64,000 bases of DNA from JAXMCK01 sp046349395 (GCA_046349395.1 JAXMCK010000008.1:124001-188000); one strand, 5' to 3'. Shown: positions 17,107 through 25,269, counted from the stretch's first letter. Translations and numbers: made by a program. Notes: a model not told the origin generated them from the letters alone.

Positions 17107-18006
17107 GTGGCGGCGGTCGCCGACTTCGGGACCATCGCTGGAGGTAGCCGGATCGACTGGACCGGCTACCTCTTCGTCGCCTTCTTCACGATCCCGTTCC
17201 TTCTGTTCAACGTCGCGCCGATCTTCTTCGGCTTCTACGTCGCGTTCACCGAATGGGGCATCGCCGGCGACCCCACCTGGATCGGCCTCGACAATTTCAA
17301 GGAAGCGCTGGCCGACGAGTGGGTCGCCAACGCCTTCAAGAACACGCTGCTCTACGCGCTCATCATCGTCCCGGGTGTGGTCGTCCTGGGCCTCGTCTTC
17401 GCGATCTTCGTCCATCAGCGCTGGCCGCTCTGCACACTGGCGCGAACGCTGTTCTTCACGCCCAATGTCGTCTCGGCGACGGTGATCGGGCTCATCTGGG
17501 TCTGGGTGCTGGACACGCAATACGGGGTGGTGAACGGCTATCTCGGGATGGTCGGGATCGGCCCTATCCCCTGGCTGACCTCGCGCGAGTGGGCGCTGGT
17601 CGGAGTCTCGATCGCGTCGATCTGGTGGGACCTGGGGCTCGCCTTCGTCATTTTCCTGGCGGCCCTGCAGGACGTGCCAGAGGAATTGTACGAGGCGGCC
17701 TCGATCGACGGGGCCGGGCGGATGCGGCAGCTGTGGCACGTCACGCTGCCGCAAATGCGGCCCGCCATCAGCATGGTCGTCACGCTGCAACTGATCGCGT
17801 CCTTGCGCATCTTCAGCCAGGTCTACGTGATGACCAACGGGGCGCCGGCCGGGGCCTCGCAGTCGGTCATCCACTATGTCTACCAGACGGCGATCGTGCA
17901 GACCCGTCTGGGCTACGCCTCGGCCGTGGCGATCCTGCTCTTCGGCGTCATCCTGGTCGTCACCATCCTGCAGCGGGTGCTGCTGCGGGAGCAGGCCCGT
18001 GGCTGA
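17107..18006 (+). CDS. CUT1 sugar ABC permease (MalF-like)
   Basis: 299 aa inner-membrane permease with six predicted helices. The EAA loop that docks on the ATPase reads EAASIDGAGRMRQLWHVTLP. GTG 17107, ten bases after the binding-protein stop, is the most sensible start: it begins a short soluble stretch before the first helix (GYLFVAFFTIPFLLFN), whereas the longer frame overlaps the upstream gene. The Shine-Dalgarno sequence is weak, so coupling to the upstream gene is likely. Partner of the next permease. Confidence 0.85.
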   Translation: MAAVADFGTIAGGSRIDWTGYLFVAFFTIPFLLFNVAPIFFGFYVAFTEWGIAGDPTWIGLDNFKEALADEWVANAFKNTLLYALIIVPGVVVLGLVFAIFVHQRWPLCTLARTLFFTPNVVSATVIGLIWVWVLDTQYGVVNGYLGMVGIGPIPWLTSREWALVGVSIASIWWDLGLAFVIFLAALQDVPEELYEAASIDGAGRMRQLWHVTLPQMRPAISMVVTLQLIASLRIFSQVYVMTNGAPAGASQSVIHYVYQTAIVQTRLGYASAVAILLFGVILVVTILQRVLLREQARG

Positions 18007-18868
18007 GGCGGGGCTCTCGAAGCGCATTCCCGGCACACGACTCGCTGTTCGCGACGTGCCGCTCTGGGCGGCGGGGATGATCGCAGCGCTGCTCTGGGCG
18101 GCCCCCTTCATCTGGATGGTCAGCACCTCGTTCAAGCCGTCGAACCAGGTGATGACGAAGGATATCGAGTGGATTCCGCGCGAGGTGACGCTCGCGAATT
18201 ACGAGAAGGTGTTCGACTACCCGATCTTGACCTGGGCCATGAACAGCCTGATCCAGGCCACCGTCTCGACCTTCTGCTGCGTGCTGTTCGGGGCGATGGC
18301 GGGCTATGCGCTGGCGCGGCTGCGCTTTCCGGGGCGCGACGCGCTGTTCATGCTGTTCCTCGCCGCCCTGATGGTGCCGGCCGACATCACGGTGGTGCCG
18401 CTGCTGCTGGCCTTCATCAAGATCGGCTGGGCCAGCAGCTATCAGGCGCTGATCCTGCCGATGATCGGCAATGTACTGTCGGTCTATCTCTTCCGGCAGT
18501 TCTATCTGGGCTTCCCGCGCGAGTTGGAAGAAGCGGCGATCGTCGATGGGGCCACACGGCTCGGCATCTTCTTCAGGATCGCGCTGCCGCTGGCGCGGGC
18601 ACCGCTGTTGGCGGCGACGGTCATCATCTTCACGCTCAACTGGAACAACTTCCTCTGGCCGCTGCTCGTCACCTTCGACGAGGACATGAAGACGATGCCG
18701 GTCGGAATCGCGGCCTTCGCACCCGTGGTGGGCTCGCATACGCAACTCGAAGGCTATTCGGTGGCGATGGCGGCCGTGACGCTGCTCTGCATCCCGAGCG
18801 TGCTCCTCTTCCTCATCCTGCAGCGCTACTTCATCCAGGGCATTCGGGCCGGCGGGCTCAAGGCCTGA
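17999..18868 (+). CDS. CUT1 sugar ABC permease (MalG-like)
   Basis: 289 aa second permease, six predicted helices, EAA loop EEAAIVDGATRLGIFFRIALP and the C-terminal FIQGIRAGGLKA typical of MalG/UgpE. GTG 17999 overlaps the previous permease stop by 8 bp. No ATP-binding gene follows; the next gene is an aldehyde dehydrogenase 22 bases on. The transporter must borrow an ATPase, perhaps the UgpC-type protein at 45541-46596 or one elsewhere in the genome. Confidence 0.87.
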   Translation: MAEAGLSKRIPGTRLAVRDVPLWAAGMIAALLWAAPFIWMVSTSFKPSNQVMTKDIEWIPREVTLANYEKVFDYPILTWAMNSLIQATVSTFCCVLFGAMAGYALARLRFPGRDALFMLFLAALMVPADITVVPLLLAFIKIGWASSYQALILPMIGNVLSVYLFRQFYLGFPRELEEAAIVDGATRLGIFFRIALPLARAPLLAATVIIFTLNWNNFLWPLLVTFDEDMKTMPVGIAAFAPVVGSHTQLEGYSVAMAAVTLLCIPSVLLFLILQRYFIQGIRAGGLKA

Positions 18869-18890
18869 CGCATCGTTCTCGGGGGACCCC

Positions 18891-20315
18891 ATGCAGACCG
18901 ATCTGATCATCGCCGGGCGTGCGGTGCCGGCCGTCTCGGGCCGACGCTTCACGACGTTCGACCCGTCTTTCGAGACGCCGATCGCCGAGGTGGCGCGGGG
19001 CGGGGCTGCGGACGTGGATGCGGCGGTGCGGTCGGCGCACGAGGCGCTCCACGGAGCCTGGGCGAAGGTTACGCCGGCCCAGCGGGGGCGACTCCTACTC
19101 CGGCTGGCGGACCTCGTGTTGGCCAACAAGGAGGAACTGGCGGCCCTCGAGACGGCGGATGTCGGCAAGCCGCTGAAGGAATCGCGCGGCGACGTCGACG
19201 GGGTGGTGTCGACGTTGATCTACAATGCCGGGGCGGCGGACAAGATGGAGGGGACGACGATCCCGTTGGGCCCGGACGTCGTCGACTTCACGCTGCTGGA
19301 GCCCTTGGGCGTCACCGCGCACATCGTGCCCTGGAACTACCCGCTGGGCATGGCGGCACGGTCCGTGGCCCCTGCCCTTGCCGCCGGCTGCACGGCGGTG
19401 CTGAAGCCGGCCGAGCAATCGCCACTCTCGGCCCTGCGCTTCGCCGAGCTGGCGCTCGAGGCTGGAATACCGGCGGGCGTGCTGAACGTGGTCACGGGCT
19501 ATGGCGAGGAGGCCGGCGCGCCGCTCGTCCAACATCCGCTCGTACGCGGGGTGACCTTCACGGGCTCGGTGCCGACGGGCCGTGCGATCATGGCGATGGC
19601 GGCGGCACGGACCATCCCGGTCGTGCTGGAGCTGGGCGGCAAGAACGCGGTCCTCGTCTTCGCCGATGCCGATCTCCGCCGCCTGGCCGAGGACCTGGCC
19701 GACGCCGCCTTCGGCAATTCCGGGCAGATCTGCTCCTCGGCGTCGAAGATCCTGGTGGAGGAGAGCATCGCCGAGCGGGCCGTGGAGCTGATCCGTGACA
19801 GGGCGGCACGGATCACCGTCGGGCCCGGCAAGGAGGACCGCGACCTCGGCCCCGTCGTCTCCGACGAGCAGCATGCGAAGGTCATGGGCTATATCGAAGG
19901 AGCGAAGGACGCGTCGCGCCTCGTCCTCGGGGGGCGCCGGCCGGCCGGGCTGGAGAAGGGATGGTTCGTGGCACCCACGATCTTCGACCGCGTGCCGGCG
20001 GAGAGCCGGATCGCGCGCGAGGAGGTGTTCGGGCCGGTGCTCACGGTGACCAGCTTCCGCAACGAGGAGCAGGCGCTGGCGATCGCGAACGGCACGGGGT
20101 ACGGCCTTGCGGCCGGCGTCTACACCCAGGACATCTCGCGCGCCCTGCGGGTGACGAAGGCGCTGGAAGCCGGGACGGTCTGGGTGAACGGCTGGTTCAT
20201 CGGCGGCCAGCAGGCGCCGACCGGCGGGATCAAGGACAGCGGCATCGGCCGCGAGCGGGGCCTGCCCGGCGTGCGCAATTACCTGCAGATCAAGAATGTG
20301 GGCATCCGGCTGTAA
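18891..20315 (+). CDS. NAD(P)-dependent aldehyde dehydrogenase
   Basis: 474 aa soluble ALDH-superfamily enzyme oxidising an aldehyde to its acid. Catalytic residues are visible: Glu in VLELGGKNAVLVF and Cys in GNSGQICSSASKILV. The cofactor-binding FTGSVPTGRAIM and oxyanion-site VPWNYPLGM are conserved, as are EEVFGPVLTV and the C-terminal GIKDSGIGRERG. It is the fourth gene of the ATPase-less sugar importer operon, 22 bases after the permease, so it probably oxidises an aldehyde made from the imported compound. Betaine-aldehyde-like sequence features do not fix the substrate. Confidence 0.9.
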   Translation: MQTDLIIAGRAVPAVSGRRFTTFDPSFETPIAEVARGGAADVDAAVRSAHEALHGAWAKVTPAQRGRLLLRLADLVLANKEELAALETADVGKPLKESRGDVDGVVSTLIYNAGAADKMEGTTIPLGPDVVDFTLLEPLGVTAHIVPWNYPLGMAARSVAPALAAGCTAVLKPAEQSPLSALRFAELALEAGIPAGVLNVVTGYGEEAGAPLVQHPLVRGVTFTGSVPTGRAIMAMAAARTIPVVLELGGKNAVLVFADADLRRLAEDLADAAFGNSGQICSSASKILVEESIAERAVELIRDRAARITVGPGKEDRDLGPVVSDEQHAKVMGYIEGAKDASRLVLGGRRPAGLEKGWFVAPTIFDRVPAESRIAREEVFGPVLTVTSFRNEEQALAIANGTGYGLAAGVYTQDISRALRVTKALEAGTVWVNGWFIGGQQAPTGGIKDSGIGRERGLPGVRNYLQIKNVGIRL

Positions 20316-20412
20316 GCGGTTGCGGGTGGGCTTAACGCCTTCTACAGCTTCTTCCCGTACTCAGGGTGGCGATGGCGACAGACCATCGAACGAGAAGAAG
20401 GCGGAACAAGCG

Positions 20413-20682
20413 ATGGTGAGACTGTTCGTTCGGCACACAGTCGGCGACTATGCGGCGTGGCGGAAGGTCTACGATGCGTTCGACGCGACGCGGCGGCCGA
20501 TGGGCGTCACGGCGCAGGCGGTCTATCGCAGCGTGGAGAACGGCAACGACGTGACGATCACGCACGACTTCGCCGCCCGCGCCCAGGCGGAGGCCTTCCT
20601 CGGCTCGAGCGAGTTGCGCTCGGCGATGGCGAATGCGGGCGTGCAGGGTGCGCCCACGGTGTGGATCGTCGAGCCGGTCTGA
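20413..20682 (+). CDS. Small ABM/dimeric alpha-beta barrel-like protein
   Basis: 89 aa, predicted ferredoxin-like fold. MVRLFVRHTVGDYAAWRKVYDAF followed by a strand/helix repeat and VWIVEPV resembles antibiotic-biosynthesis-monooxygenase-like or cyclase-like dimeric barrels. ATG 20413 is chosen because a purine-rich GAAGGCGGAAC precedes it and the protein then starts directly with the first strand; the frame is open further upstream. No cofactor motif is visible. It lies 98 bases after the aldehyde dehydrogenase and 20 bases before the glutaminyl cyclase gene. The function may be non-enzymatic. Confidence 0.6.
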   Translation: MVRLFVRHTVGDYAAWRKVYDAFDATRRPMGVTAQAVYRSVENGNDVTITHDFAARAQAEAFLGSSELRSAMANAGVQGAPTVWIVEPV

Positions 20683-20702
20683 AGCACAAGGCGCGACGGG
20701 GC

Positions 20703-21554
20703 TTGTCGGCGGCCTGGAGCGTCGGTCGCATCGTCGCGGCGAGCTTCGCATTGCTTTCGTGCACGACGCCGCCGCCGCCGGCAGCGCCTGCGATCGATCA
20801 GGCGTACTATACGCAGGTGACACCGGAGCGGGTGCGCGGCCAGACCGCGATCCCCGTCTATGGCTACAGGGTCGTGCGGACCTACCCGCACGACGCCTCC
20901 TCCTACACGGAGGGCCTCGTGATGAGCGACGGGCTGCTCTACGAAGGAACGGGTCTCTACGGCCGCTCGAAGCTGCGCAAGCTGGAACTGCAGTCGGGCC
21001 GTGTGATCGAGGAACTGGACCTCGCGCCGAAGTATTTCGGCGAGGGTGTCACGGTCCTGGGCGACAAGGTCTTTCAGCTCACCTATCTGTCGAACGACGG
21101 GTTCGTCTACGACAAAGCGACCTTCGCCAAGCGCCGCGACTTCCACTATGCCGACCAGGGCTGGGGCCTGACCACGGACGGCCACGACCTGATCCGCAGC
21201 AACGGCTCGGCGGCGATCCAGTTCGTCGACCCGGCGACCCTGGAGCCGAAGCGCTACGTCATCGTGTCGGACAATACCGGTCCCGTCGGCTTCCTGAACG
21301 AGCTCGAATATGTCGACGGCTCGATCTACGCCAATGTCTGGCAGACCCACTTCATCGTCCGCATCGATCCGAGCGACGGCAAGATCACGGGCTGGATCGA
21401 CCTCACCGGCATCAATCCCGATCCTGCCGTTCTGAAGTATCCGGACGTCCTGAACGGCATCGCCTACAAGAGCGATACGGACCACCTGCTGGTCACGGGC
21501 AAGCGATGGCCGTCGATCTTCGAGATCGAGATGGTGCCGTCGCCAGAAAGCTGA
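20703..21554 (+). CDS. Glutaminyl-peptide cyclotransferase (beta-propeller type)
   Basis: 283 aa. It converts N-terminal glutamine of peptides to pyroglutamate; the plant/bacterial metal-independent type is a five-bladed propeller. Visible signatures are TYPHDASSYTEGLV, YEGTGLYGRSKLRK, YFGEGVTVLGDK, GWGLTTDG, FLNELEYVDGSIYANVW and LNGIAY near the end. The start is probably TTG 20703, which gives a lipoprotein-like signal ending LLSC with a Pro-rich linker, so the enzyme should sit in the periplasm, lipid-anchored. The frame is open upstream, overlapping the ABM-like gene in another frame. A hairpin GCGCCC/GGGCGC follows the stop at about 21556-21569. Confidence 0.8.
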   Translation: MSAAWSVGRIVAASFALLSCTTPPPPAAPAIDQAYYTQVTPERVRGQTAIPVYGYRVVRTYPHDASSYTEGLVMSDGLLYEGTGLYGRSKLRKLELQSGRVIEELDLAPKYFGEGVTVLGDKVFQLTYLSNDGFVYDKATFAKRRDFHYADQGWGLTTDGHDLIRSNGSAAIQFVDPATLEPKRYVIVSDNTGPVGFLNELEYVDGSIYANVWQTHFIVRIDPSDGKITGWIDLTGINPDPAVLKYPDVLNGIAYKSDTDHLLVTGKRWPSIFEIEMVPSPES

Positions 21555-21763
21555 CGCGCCCAGGGGCGCTTCGGACGGCGCGCCTGCATATTATTAGGAT
21601 GATCAAGTCTCAATGGTGCTTCGCCTGACCAGCCACTTCCTTTATTGACCCGCCAGGATCTTAGTCAGCCGAGCGGCTGGCCCACAACTCTTCGCAGACC
21701 TGCTCTTCCGCTCCTTCGGCGCTTCAGCTTAGCTACGAGATTGCCTATGCCGCAACGCCGCGA

Positions 21764-21791
21764 GGTTGTGTCCTTGGGCGTGGTGTAGCTG
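21764..21791 (+). repeat. Left terminal inverted repeat of IS256-type element
   Basis: 28 bases identical to the reverse complement of 23243-23270. It begins GGTTGTGTCCTTGGGCG and ends GTAGCTG. Confidence 0.85.
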
Positions 21792-21986
21792 ATTGGTATC
21801 GAAGTCGCTGGCGAGCGAGCGGCTTCGCGGTGGTCACCGATGGTGCCGGTAGGATCGGGTTGCGACACCAACCTGACCGAGTGACCACCGATGACCGACG
21901 AGATGATGAGCCTGCGGGCGTTGATCGAGAAGACACCCGACGCGGATCTGCTGCGCGAGATGATCGGCTTTGCCGCCCAGCGCCTG

Positions 21987-22048
21987 CCTCCCGGGCCTGC
22001 TGGCCCGGGCTCCTCTGGAGACGGCCTTGCCCGCTCCTGCGGGCAAGG
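21987..22048 (+). repeat. 62-bp double-hairpin insertion, copy 1
   Basis: CCT, then hairpin A (CCCGGGCC-TGCT-GGCCCGGG, 21990-22009), a 15-base linker CTCCTCTGGAGACGG, then hairpin B (arms CCTTGCCCGC and GCGGGCAAGG around TCCT, 22025-22048). It falls between transposase codons CTG (21984-21986) and GAG (22049-22051) and shifts the frame. It has the same layout as copy 2. Confidence 0.7.
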
Positions 22049-22861
22049 GAGTTGGAGGTCGGCGAGCTGGCCGGTGCGGCCTATGGCGAGAAGAGCGCCG
22101 AGCGGCTGGCCCAGCGGAACGGGTACCGAGACCGGGTTTGGGAGACCCGCGCCGGTACCGTCGAGCTCCGCATCCCTAAGCTCAGGCGAGGGACCTATTT
22201 CCCCGCTTTCCTCGAGCCCCGACGCATGGCGGAGAAGGCGCTCACCGCGGTCATTCAGGAGGCCTACATCCAAGGTGTTTCGACCCGTTCGGTCGACGAT
22301 TTGGTCAAGGCGATGGGAATGACCGGCATCTCCAAGAGCCAGGTGAGCCGGCTCTGCGAGGAGATCGACGGTCGGGTGCAGGCGTTCCTCGACCGTCCGA
22401 TCGATGGCGACTGGCCCTATCTCTGGCTCGACGCGACCTACGTGAAGGTTCGCCAGAACGGCCGAGTGGTCTCGGTGGCGGTGATCGTCGCGGTCGGCGT
22501 CAACAGCGACGGCCGCCGCGAAGTGCTGGGCATGGACATCGGCCCGTCCGAGGCGGAGACTTTCTGGACGGCCTTCCTGCGCAAGCTCGCCCGACGCGGC
22601 CTGCGCGGCGTCAAGCTGGTGATCTCCGACGCCCACGAGGGCATCAAGGCGGCCGCCGCCAAGGTCCTGTGCGCCACTTGGCAGCGCTGCCGCGTGCACT
22701 TCCTCCGCAACGCCTTGGCGCACGCCGGCAGGAGCGGTCGTCGCGTGGTCGCCGCCTTCATCGCGACCGCTTTCGCCCAGGAGGACGCGGAAGCCGCCAG
22801 AAGCCAGTGGCGCAAGATGGCCGACCAGTTGCGCCCGACACTGCCCAAACTCGCCGCCCTG

Positions 22862-22918
22862 CCTCGCCGGCGCGAGCGCCGGCGTCCCTGCGGGACCGGA
22901 TCGACAGCTTTGCTGTCG
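22862..22918 (+). repeat. 57-bp double-hairpin insertion, copy 2
   Basis: CCT, then hairpin A (CGCCGGCG-CGAG-CGCCGGCG, 22865-22884), a linker beginning TCCCTGCGGGACCGG, then hairpin B (CGACAGC-TTT-GCTGTCG, 22902-22918, extendable to 9 bp at 22900-22920). It is inserted in frame as 19 codons in the same transposase. The 8-bp stem with 4-base loop and the leading CCT match copy 1. Confidence 0.7.
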
Positions 22919-23242
22919 ATGGACGAGAGTGAGACCGATGTGCTGGCCTACATGGCCTTCCCGGCAGCGCATCGGACCAAGCTGCACTCGGTGAACCCGC
23001 TCGAACGCCTGAACGGCGAGATCAAACGGCGCACCGAGGTCGTCGGCATCTTTCCAAAAGAGGCGGCAATCACCCGCCTCGTTGGTGCCCTCCTGCTCGA
23101 GCAGTCCGACGAGTGGGCGGTGAAACGAACCCGCTATATGACGCTGGAAACCCTGGCGCCACTCGGTGACAGTGCCGACGTCAGCCTGCCTGTCATGGCC
23201 GCCTGACCAATCCGGCCCTGCCGGCACCACGGCGATCAACGC

Positions 23243-23270
23243 CAGCTACACCACGCCCAAGGACACAACC
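23243..23270 (-). repeat. Right terminal inverted repeat of IS256-type element
   Basis: Perfect reverse complement of 21764-21791. Its last two bases also form part of a flanking hairpin, CCCGCCGC/GCGGCGGG, at 23269-23293. Confidence 0.85.
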
Positions 23271-23633
23271 CGCCGCCAGACTCGAGCGGCGGGAGAAAGA
23301 ACCAACCGCACAGATCGTCACCCACTGTGGCGAAGCTTCCAGTGACCGCGAACAGTGTCGTAGGCAGGCAGACCAACGCCTCCCGCTCGTCATGATCCAC
23401 TGTTGCGGGAAATCACTATGGAGGCGAGGCCAATTTAATGTCAGAAAAGAGAGCGGTTGTGTTTCAATGGGTCGTGTAGCTGTAGGAAGCGGGGTGCTGA
23501 GCGCCTCCGCTCCGAGCGGTATCACAGGGGCTCTCGAAGCACCCGAGCCATCATCTTGGGGCGGGCCGTCCCAGGCTACTCTGTACCGTCGGACGAGAGC
23601 AGCCTGGGTAAGCTCGCTACTGGTGCGCTTGCC
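23271..23633. other. Intergenic region right of the IS element
   Basis: 363 bases with no supportable gene. Short frames on both strands lack ribosome sites and protein-like composition. It contains the hairpin at 23269-23293 beside the IS end. It may be decayed mobile DNA, but I recognise no transposase fragment. Confidence 0.4.
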
Positions 23634-23894
23634 TCAAAGGGCAGTGCGGCGCCCGGTGACAGCGTGATAGATGATCAGGACAAGGACAGCACCGACTATC
23701 GCCACGAGCATGCTGTAGATGTTCAGCCCGGTTACCCCTGCCGCCCCGAATTGATTGAACACGAAGCCGCCCACCACAGCACCGACGATGCCCAGCACGA
23801 TGTCGAGGATGAGACCTTCTCCGGTCTTGTTCACCAGCTTGCTGGCGATGAACCCGGCGATCAGACCGAGAACGATCCACGCGAGAACGGACAT
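23634..23894 (-). CDS. GlsB/YeaQ/YmgE-family stress membrane protein
   Basis: 86 aa, transglycosylase-associated protein family (a misleading historical name; members are small stress-induced membrane proteins). Three Gly-rich helices: SVLAWIVLGLIAGFIASKLV, ILDIVLGIVGAVVGGFVF and IYSMLVAIVGAVLVLIIYHAV. The family's NKTGEGL loop between helices 1 and 2 is present. ATG 23894 is preceded by AAGGA; an upstream in-frame codon at 23945 would add a charged, unlikely leader. It is followed upstream on the same strand by two other stress-type genes, each with its own spacing, so they may share regulation rather than one transcript. Confidence 0.87.
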   Translation of the reverse strand: MSVLAWIVLGLIAGFIASKLVNKTGEGLILDIVLGIVGAVVGGFVFNQFGAAGVTGLNIYSMLVAIVGAVLVLIIYHAVTGRRTAL

Positions 23895-23987
23895 TGGGAG
23901 TTTCCTTCGTGATGAGTGATCTGAAGCGAGGGTCGACGTTGCCATGCTGGTGGGAGCAACGTCGTTTGGTTTCCCTAACGGGTCAGG

Positions 23988-24587
23988 TCAGCTTGGGGGG
24001 CGTCCAGGAACGTAGCTGCGCACGCGCCGCTTGCTGGAGCCCACTTGGCGCGCATCGGCCGAGCGCTGATCCTCGGTACCCGTGACAGCGTTATCCGTTC
24101 CCGAGGCGTCGGTCGCGACGAGCGGCCGGGAGGTTGAACCGTCGTCGGCAAGAGTGGCGCTGGCCGTCGCAGGGCCGTGTGCCGGGACGGCGTCCGACGA
24201 GACCGAGTCCGATTCCGCACCGATTGGGGCCTCGCGCTGCCATTGCTCGCCGCGTTCGTCGAGATCGATGGGCTCGTACCGCTCGAGCACGTCGAAGATC
24301 TCGTCCGCTTCGTCGACGAGGTTCTCGTCTACACGCACGGTGAGCAGATATTCACCGCGACTGAGACCCTCGGCATAGGCTCGCCGGTCTTCGTCGGGCA
24401 CGAACAGATCCTTGAGGCTGGACCAGAATCCGCCGCTTTCGGAGCTGTCCGATGCCGTGTCCGCCTCACCTTCCGAGTGGCGGACCGATATGTCGGTCGG
24501 ACTGACGCTGAGCCCGATCAGCTCTTCTCGTGCCGTCTCGGCCGAACGCTGGTTGTCATACATCGCGGTCAGGATGCGATCCGGCAT
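23988..24587 (-). CDS. General-stress-like protein (YflT/YsnF N-terminal domain)
   Basis: 199 aa soluble protein. The first ~105 residues match the heat/general-stress N-terminal domain often fused to DUF2382: MPDRILTAMYDNQRSAETAR, GFWSSLKDLFVPDEDRRAYA, EGLSRGEYLLTVRVDENLV and PIDLDERGEQWQ. The usual C-terminal DUF2382 repeat is absent; instead there is a disordered Ser/Asp/Ala-rich tail ending in a basic RRVRSYVPGRPPS. ATG 24587 is chosen because it begins the conserved domain. Surrounded by other stress genes. The molecular role is unknown in the family. Confidence 0.7.
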   Translation of the reverse strand: MPDRILTAMYDNQRSAETAREELIGLSVSPTDISVRHSEGEADTASDSSESGGFWSSLKDLFVPDEDRRAYAEGLSRGEYLLTVRVDENLVDEADEIFDVLERYEPIDLDERGEQWQREAPIGAESDSVSSDAVPAHGPATASATLADDGSTSRPLVATDASGTDNAVTGTEDQRSADARQVGSSKRRVRSYVPGRPPS

Positions 24588-24654
24588 GGATGTGGCCCAG
24601 TCTGAAGTTTGGGGCGAGACGGCTAGCAAGTCAGGGCAGTCGAGCCAGCACCTG

Positions 24655-25041
24655 TCAGTCGTCCATCTCCGGGAGCTCCTTGATCTGCTCCTTTGTCATG
24701 CTGGTCCTCAAATGATCGCCATCCTTGGTGAACTGACTGAGGTCGATCACGACGTCTTTTTCACCCAGACCAAGGAACCCGCCGACTTCGGCGGAAACTG
24801 CTACCGGCTTCGCCGAGGAATCGACCAGAACATCATCGACTTCGCCAATCTTCTCGTTATCAGCACTGTAGATATCCATGTCCTCAAGATCGTCGACAGT
24901 GATGTCAAGCGACGGCACAGTTACGGATTTATCCTCAGCTTTGTGTAAGCCGGTCGTCGAACTCTGCGCGTGCAGCGGACCGGATGCACCGAATGCCACG
25001 AACATCACTGTAAGCGACAGTAGGAAGGCTGCAGTGCGCAT
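24655..25041 (-). CDS. Exported PRC-barrel domain protein
   Basis: 128 aa. Residues 1-25 form a Sec signal (MRTAAFLLSLTVMFVAFGAS...LHAQ). The mature part contains a single PRC-barrel: LEDMDIYSADNEKIGEVDDV, LVDSSAKPVAVSAEVGGFLG and LGEKDVVIDLSQF. Such exported PRC-barrel proteins are common next to stress genes in alphaproteobacteria and probably act as periplasmic adaptors. ATG 25041 places the signal at the N-terminus; the frame is open about 50 codons further up without support. It forms a run with two other stress-like genes on the same strand. Confidence 0.8.
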   Translation of the reverse strand: MRTAAFLLSLTVMFVAFGASGPLHAQSSTTGLHKAEDKSVTVPSLDITVDDLEDMDIYSADNEKIGEVDDVLVDSSAKPVAVSAEVGGFLGLGEKDVVIDLSQFTKDGDHLRTSMTKEQIKELPEMDD

Positions 25042-25269
25042 GGCCGTGTGGTCCCATATGGATGCCGTAGGACCCCTAAACATGGTGTCTAACCGTGCGT
25101 TCCCTCCGCGTACCGGCAGTTCGTGCACATCGTGGGCTCTAGTAATCCTGAAGTACGCCTTTGCAATGCATAAGTTATGTAGTCGGGCCATTCGGCTAAG
25201 CTGAATTTATACTCCGACTCCATTCTTCACCGGCAATTGGCGCCACCAGACCAGCTAAAGCTACACTCG

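Larger units (their letters stand above)
21891..23206 (+). pseudogene. IS256-family DDE transposase, interrupted by two hairpin insertions
   Basis: The N-terminus (from ATG 21891, MTDEMMSLRALIEKTPDADL to GFAAQRL) and the rest (from ELEVGELAGAAYGEKSAERL, 22049) are in different frames, because a 62-bp double hairpin (21987-22048) lies between them. The remainder reads through to MTLETLAPLGDSADVSLP at the C-terminus. DDE residues are present: Asp in WLDATYVKV, Asp in LVISDAHEG and Glu in NPLERLNGEIKRRTEV. A second insertion (22862-22918) adds 19 in-frame codons between KLAAL and MDESETDV, which adjoin in intact relatives as I recall them. Because of the frameshift it is unlikely to make active enzyme. 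Confidence 0.8.
21764..23270 (+). mobile_element. IS256-family insertion sequence, degenerate
   Basis: 1507 bp bounded by 28-bp perfect inverted repeats (outer ends GGTTGTGTCC...) and enclosing an IS256-type transposase frame. The flanking 8-mers CGCCGCGA (21756-21763) and CGCCGCCA (23271-23278) differ at one base, fitting the 8-9 bp target duplication of this family after some decay. It sits in the intergenic space after the glutaminyl cyclase gene. Subtracting the two hairpin insertions (62 and 57 bp) leaves about 1388 bp, near the normal IS256 size. The transposase is interrupted, so the element is probably non-autonomous. Confidence 0.8.

Noticed and set aside
21891..22322. Short N-terminal transposase frame as an independent functional protein
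   Set aside because: It is the displaced 5' end of the transposase, read out of frame after the first hairpin insertion.
23193..23912. Frames on both strands around the right end of the IS element, considered as transposase remnants
   Set aside because: No DDE or other transposase motif could be read; they overlap IS ends or the real GlsB-type gene.
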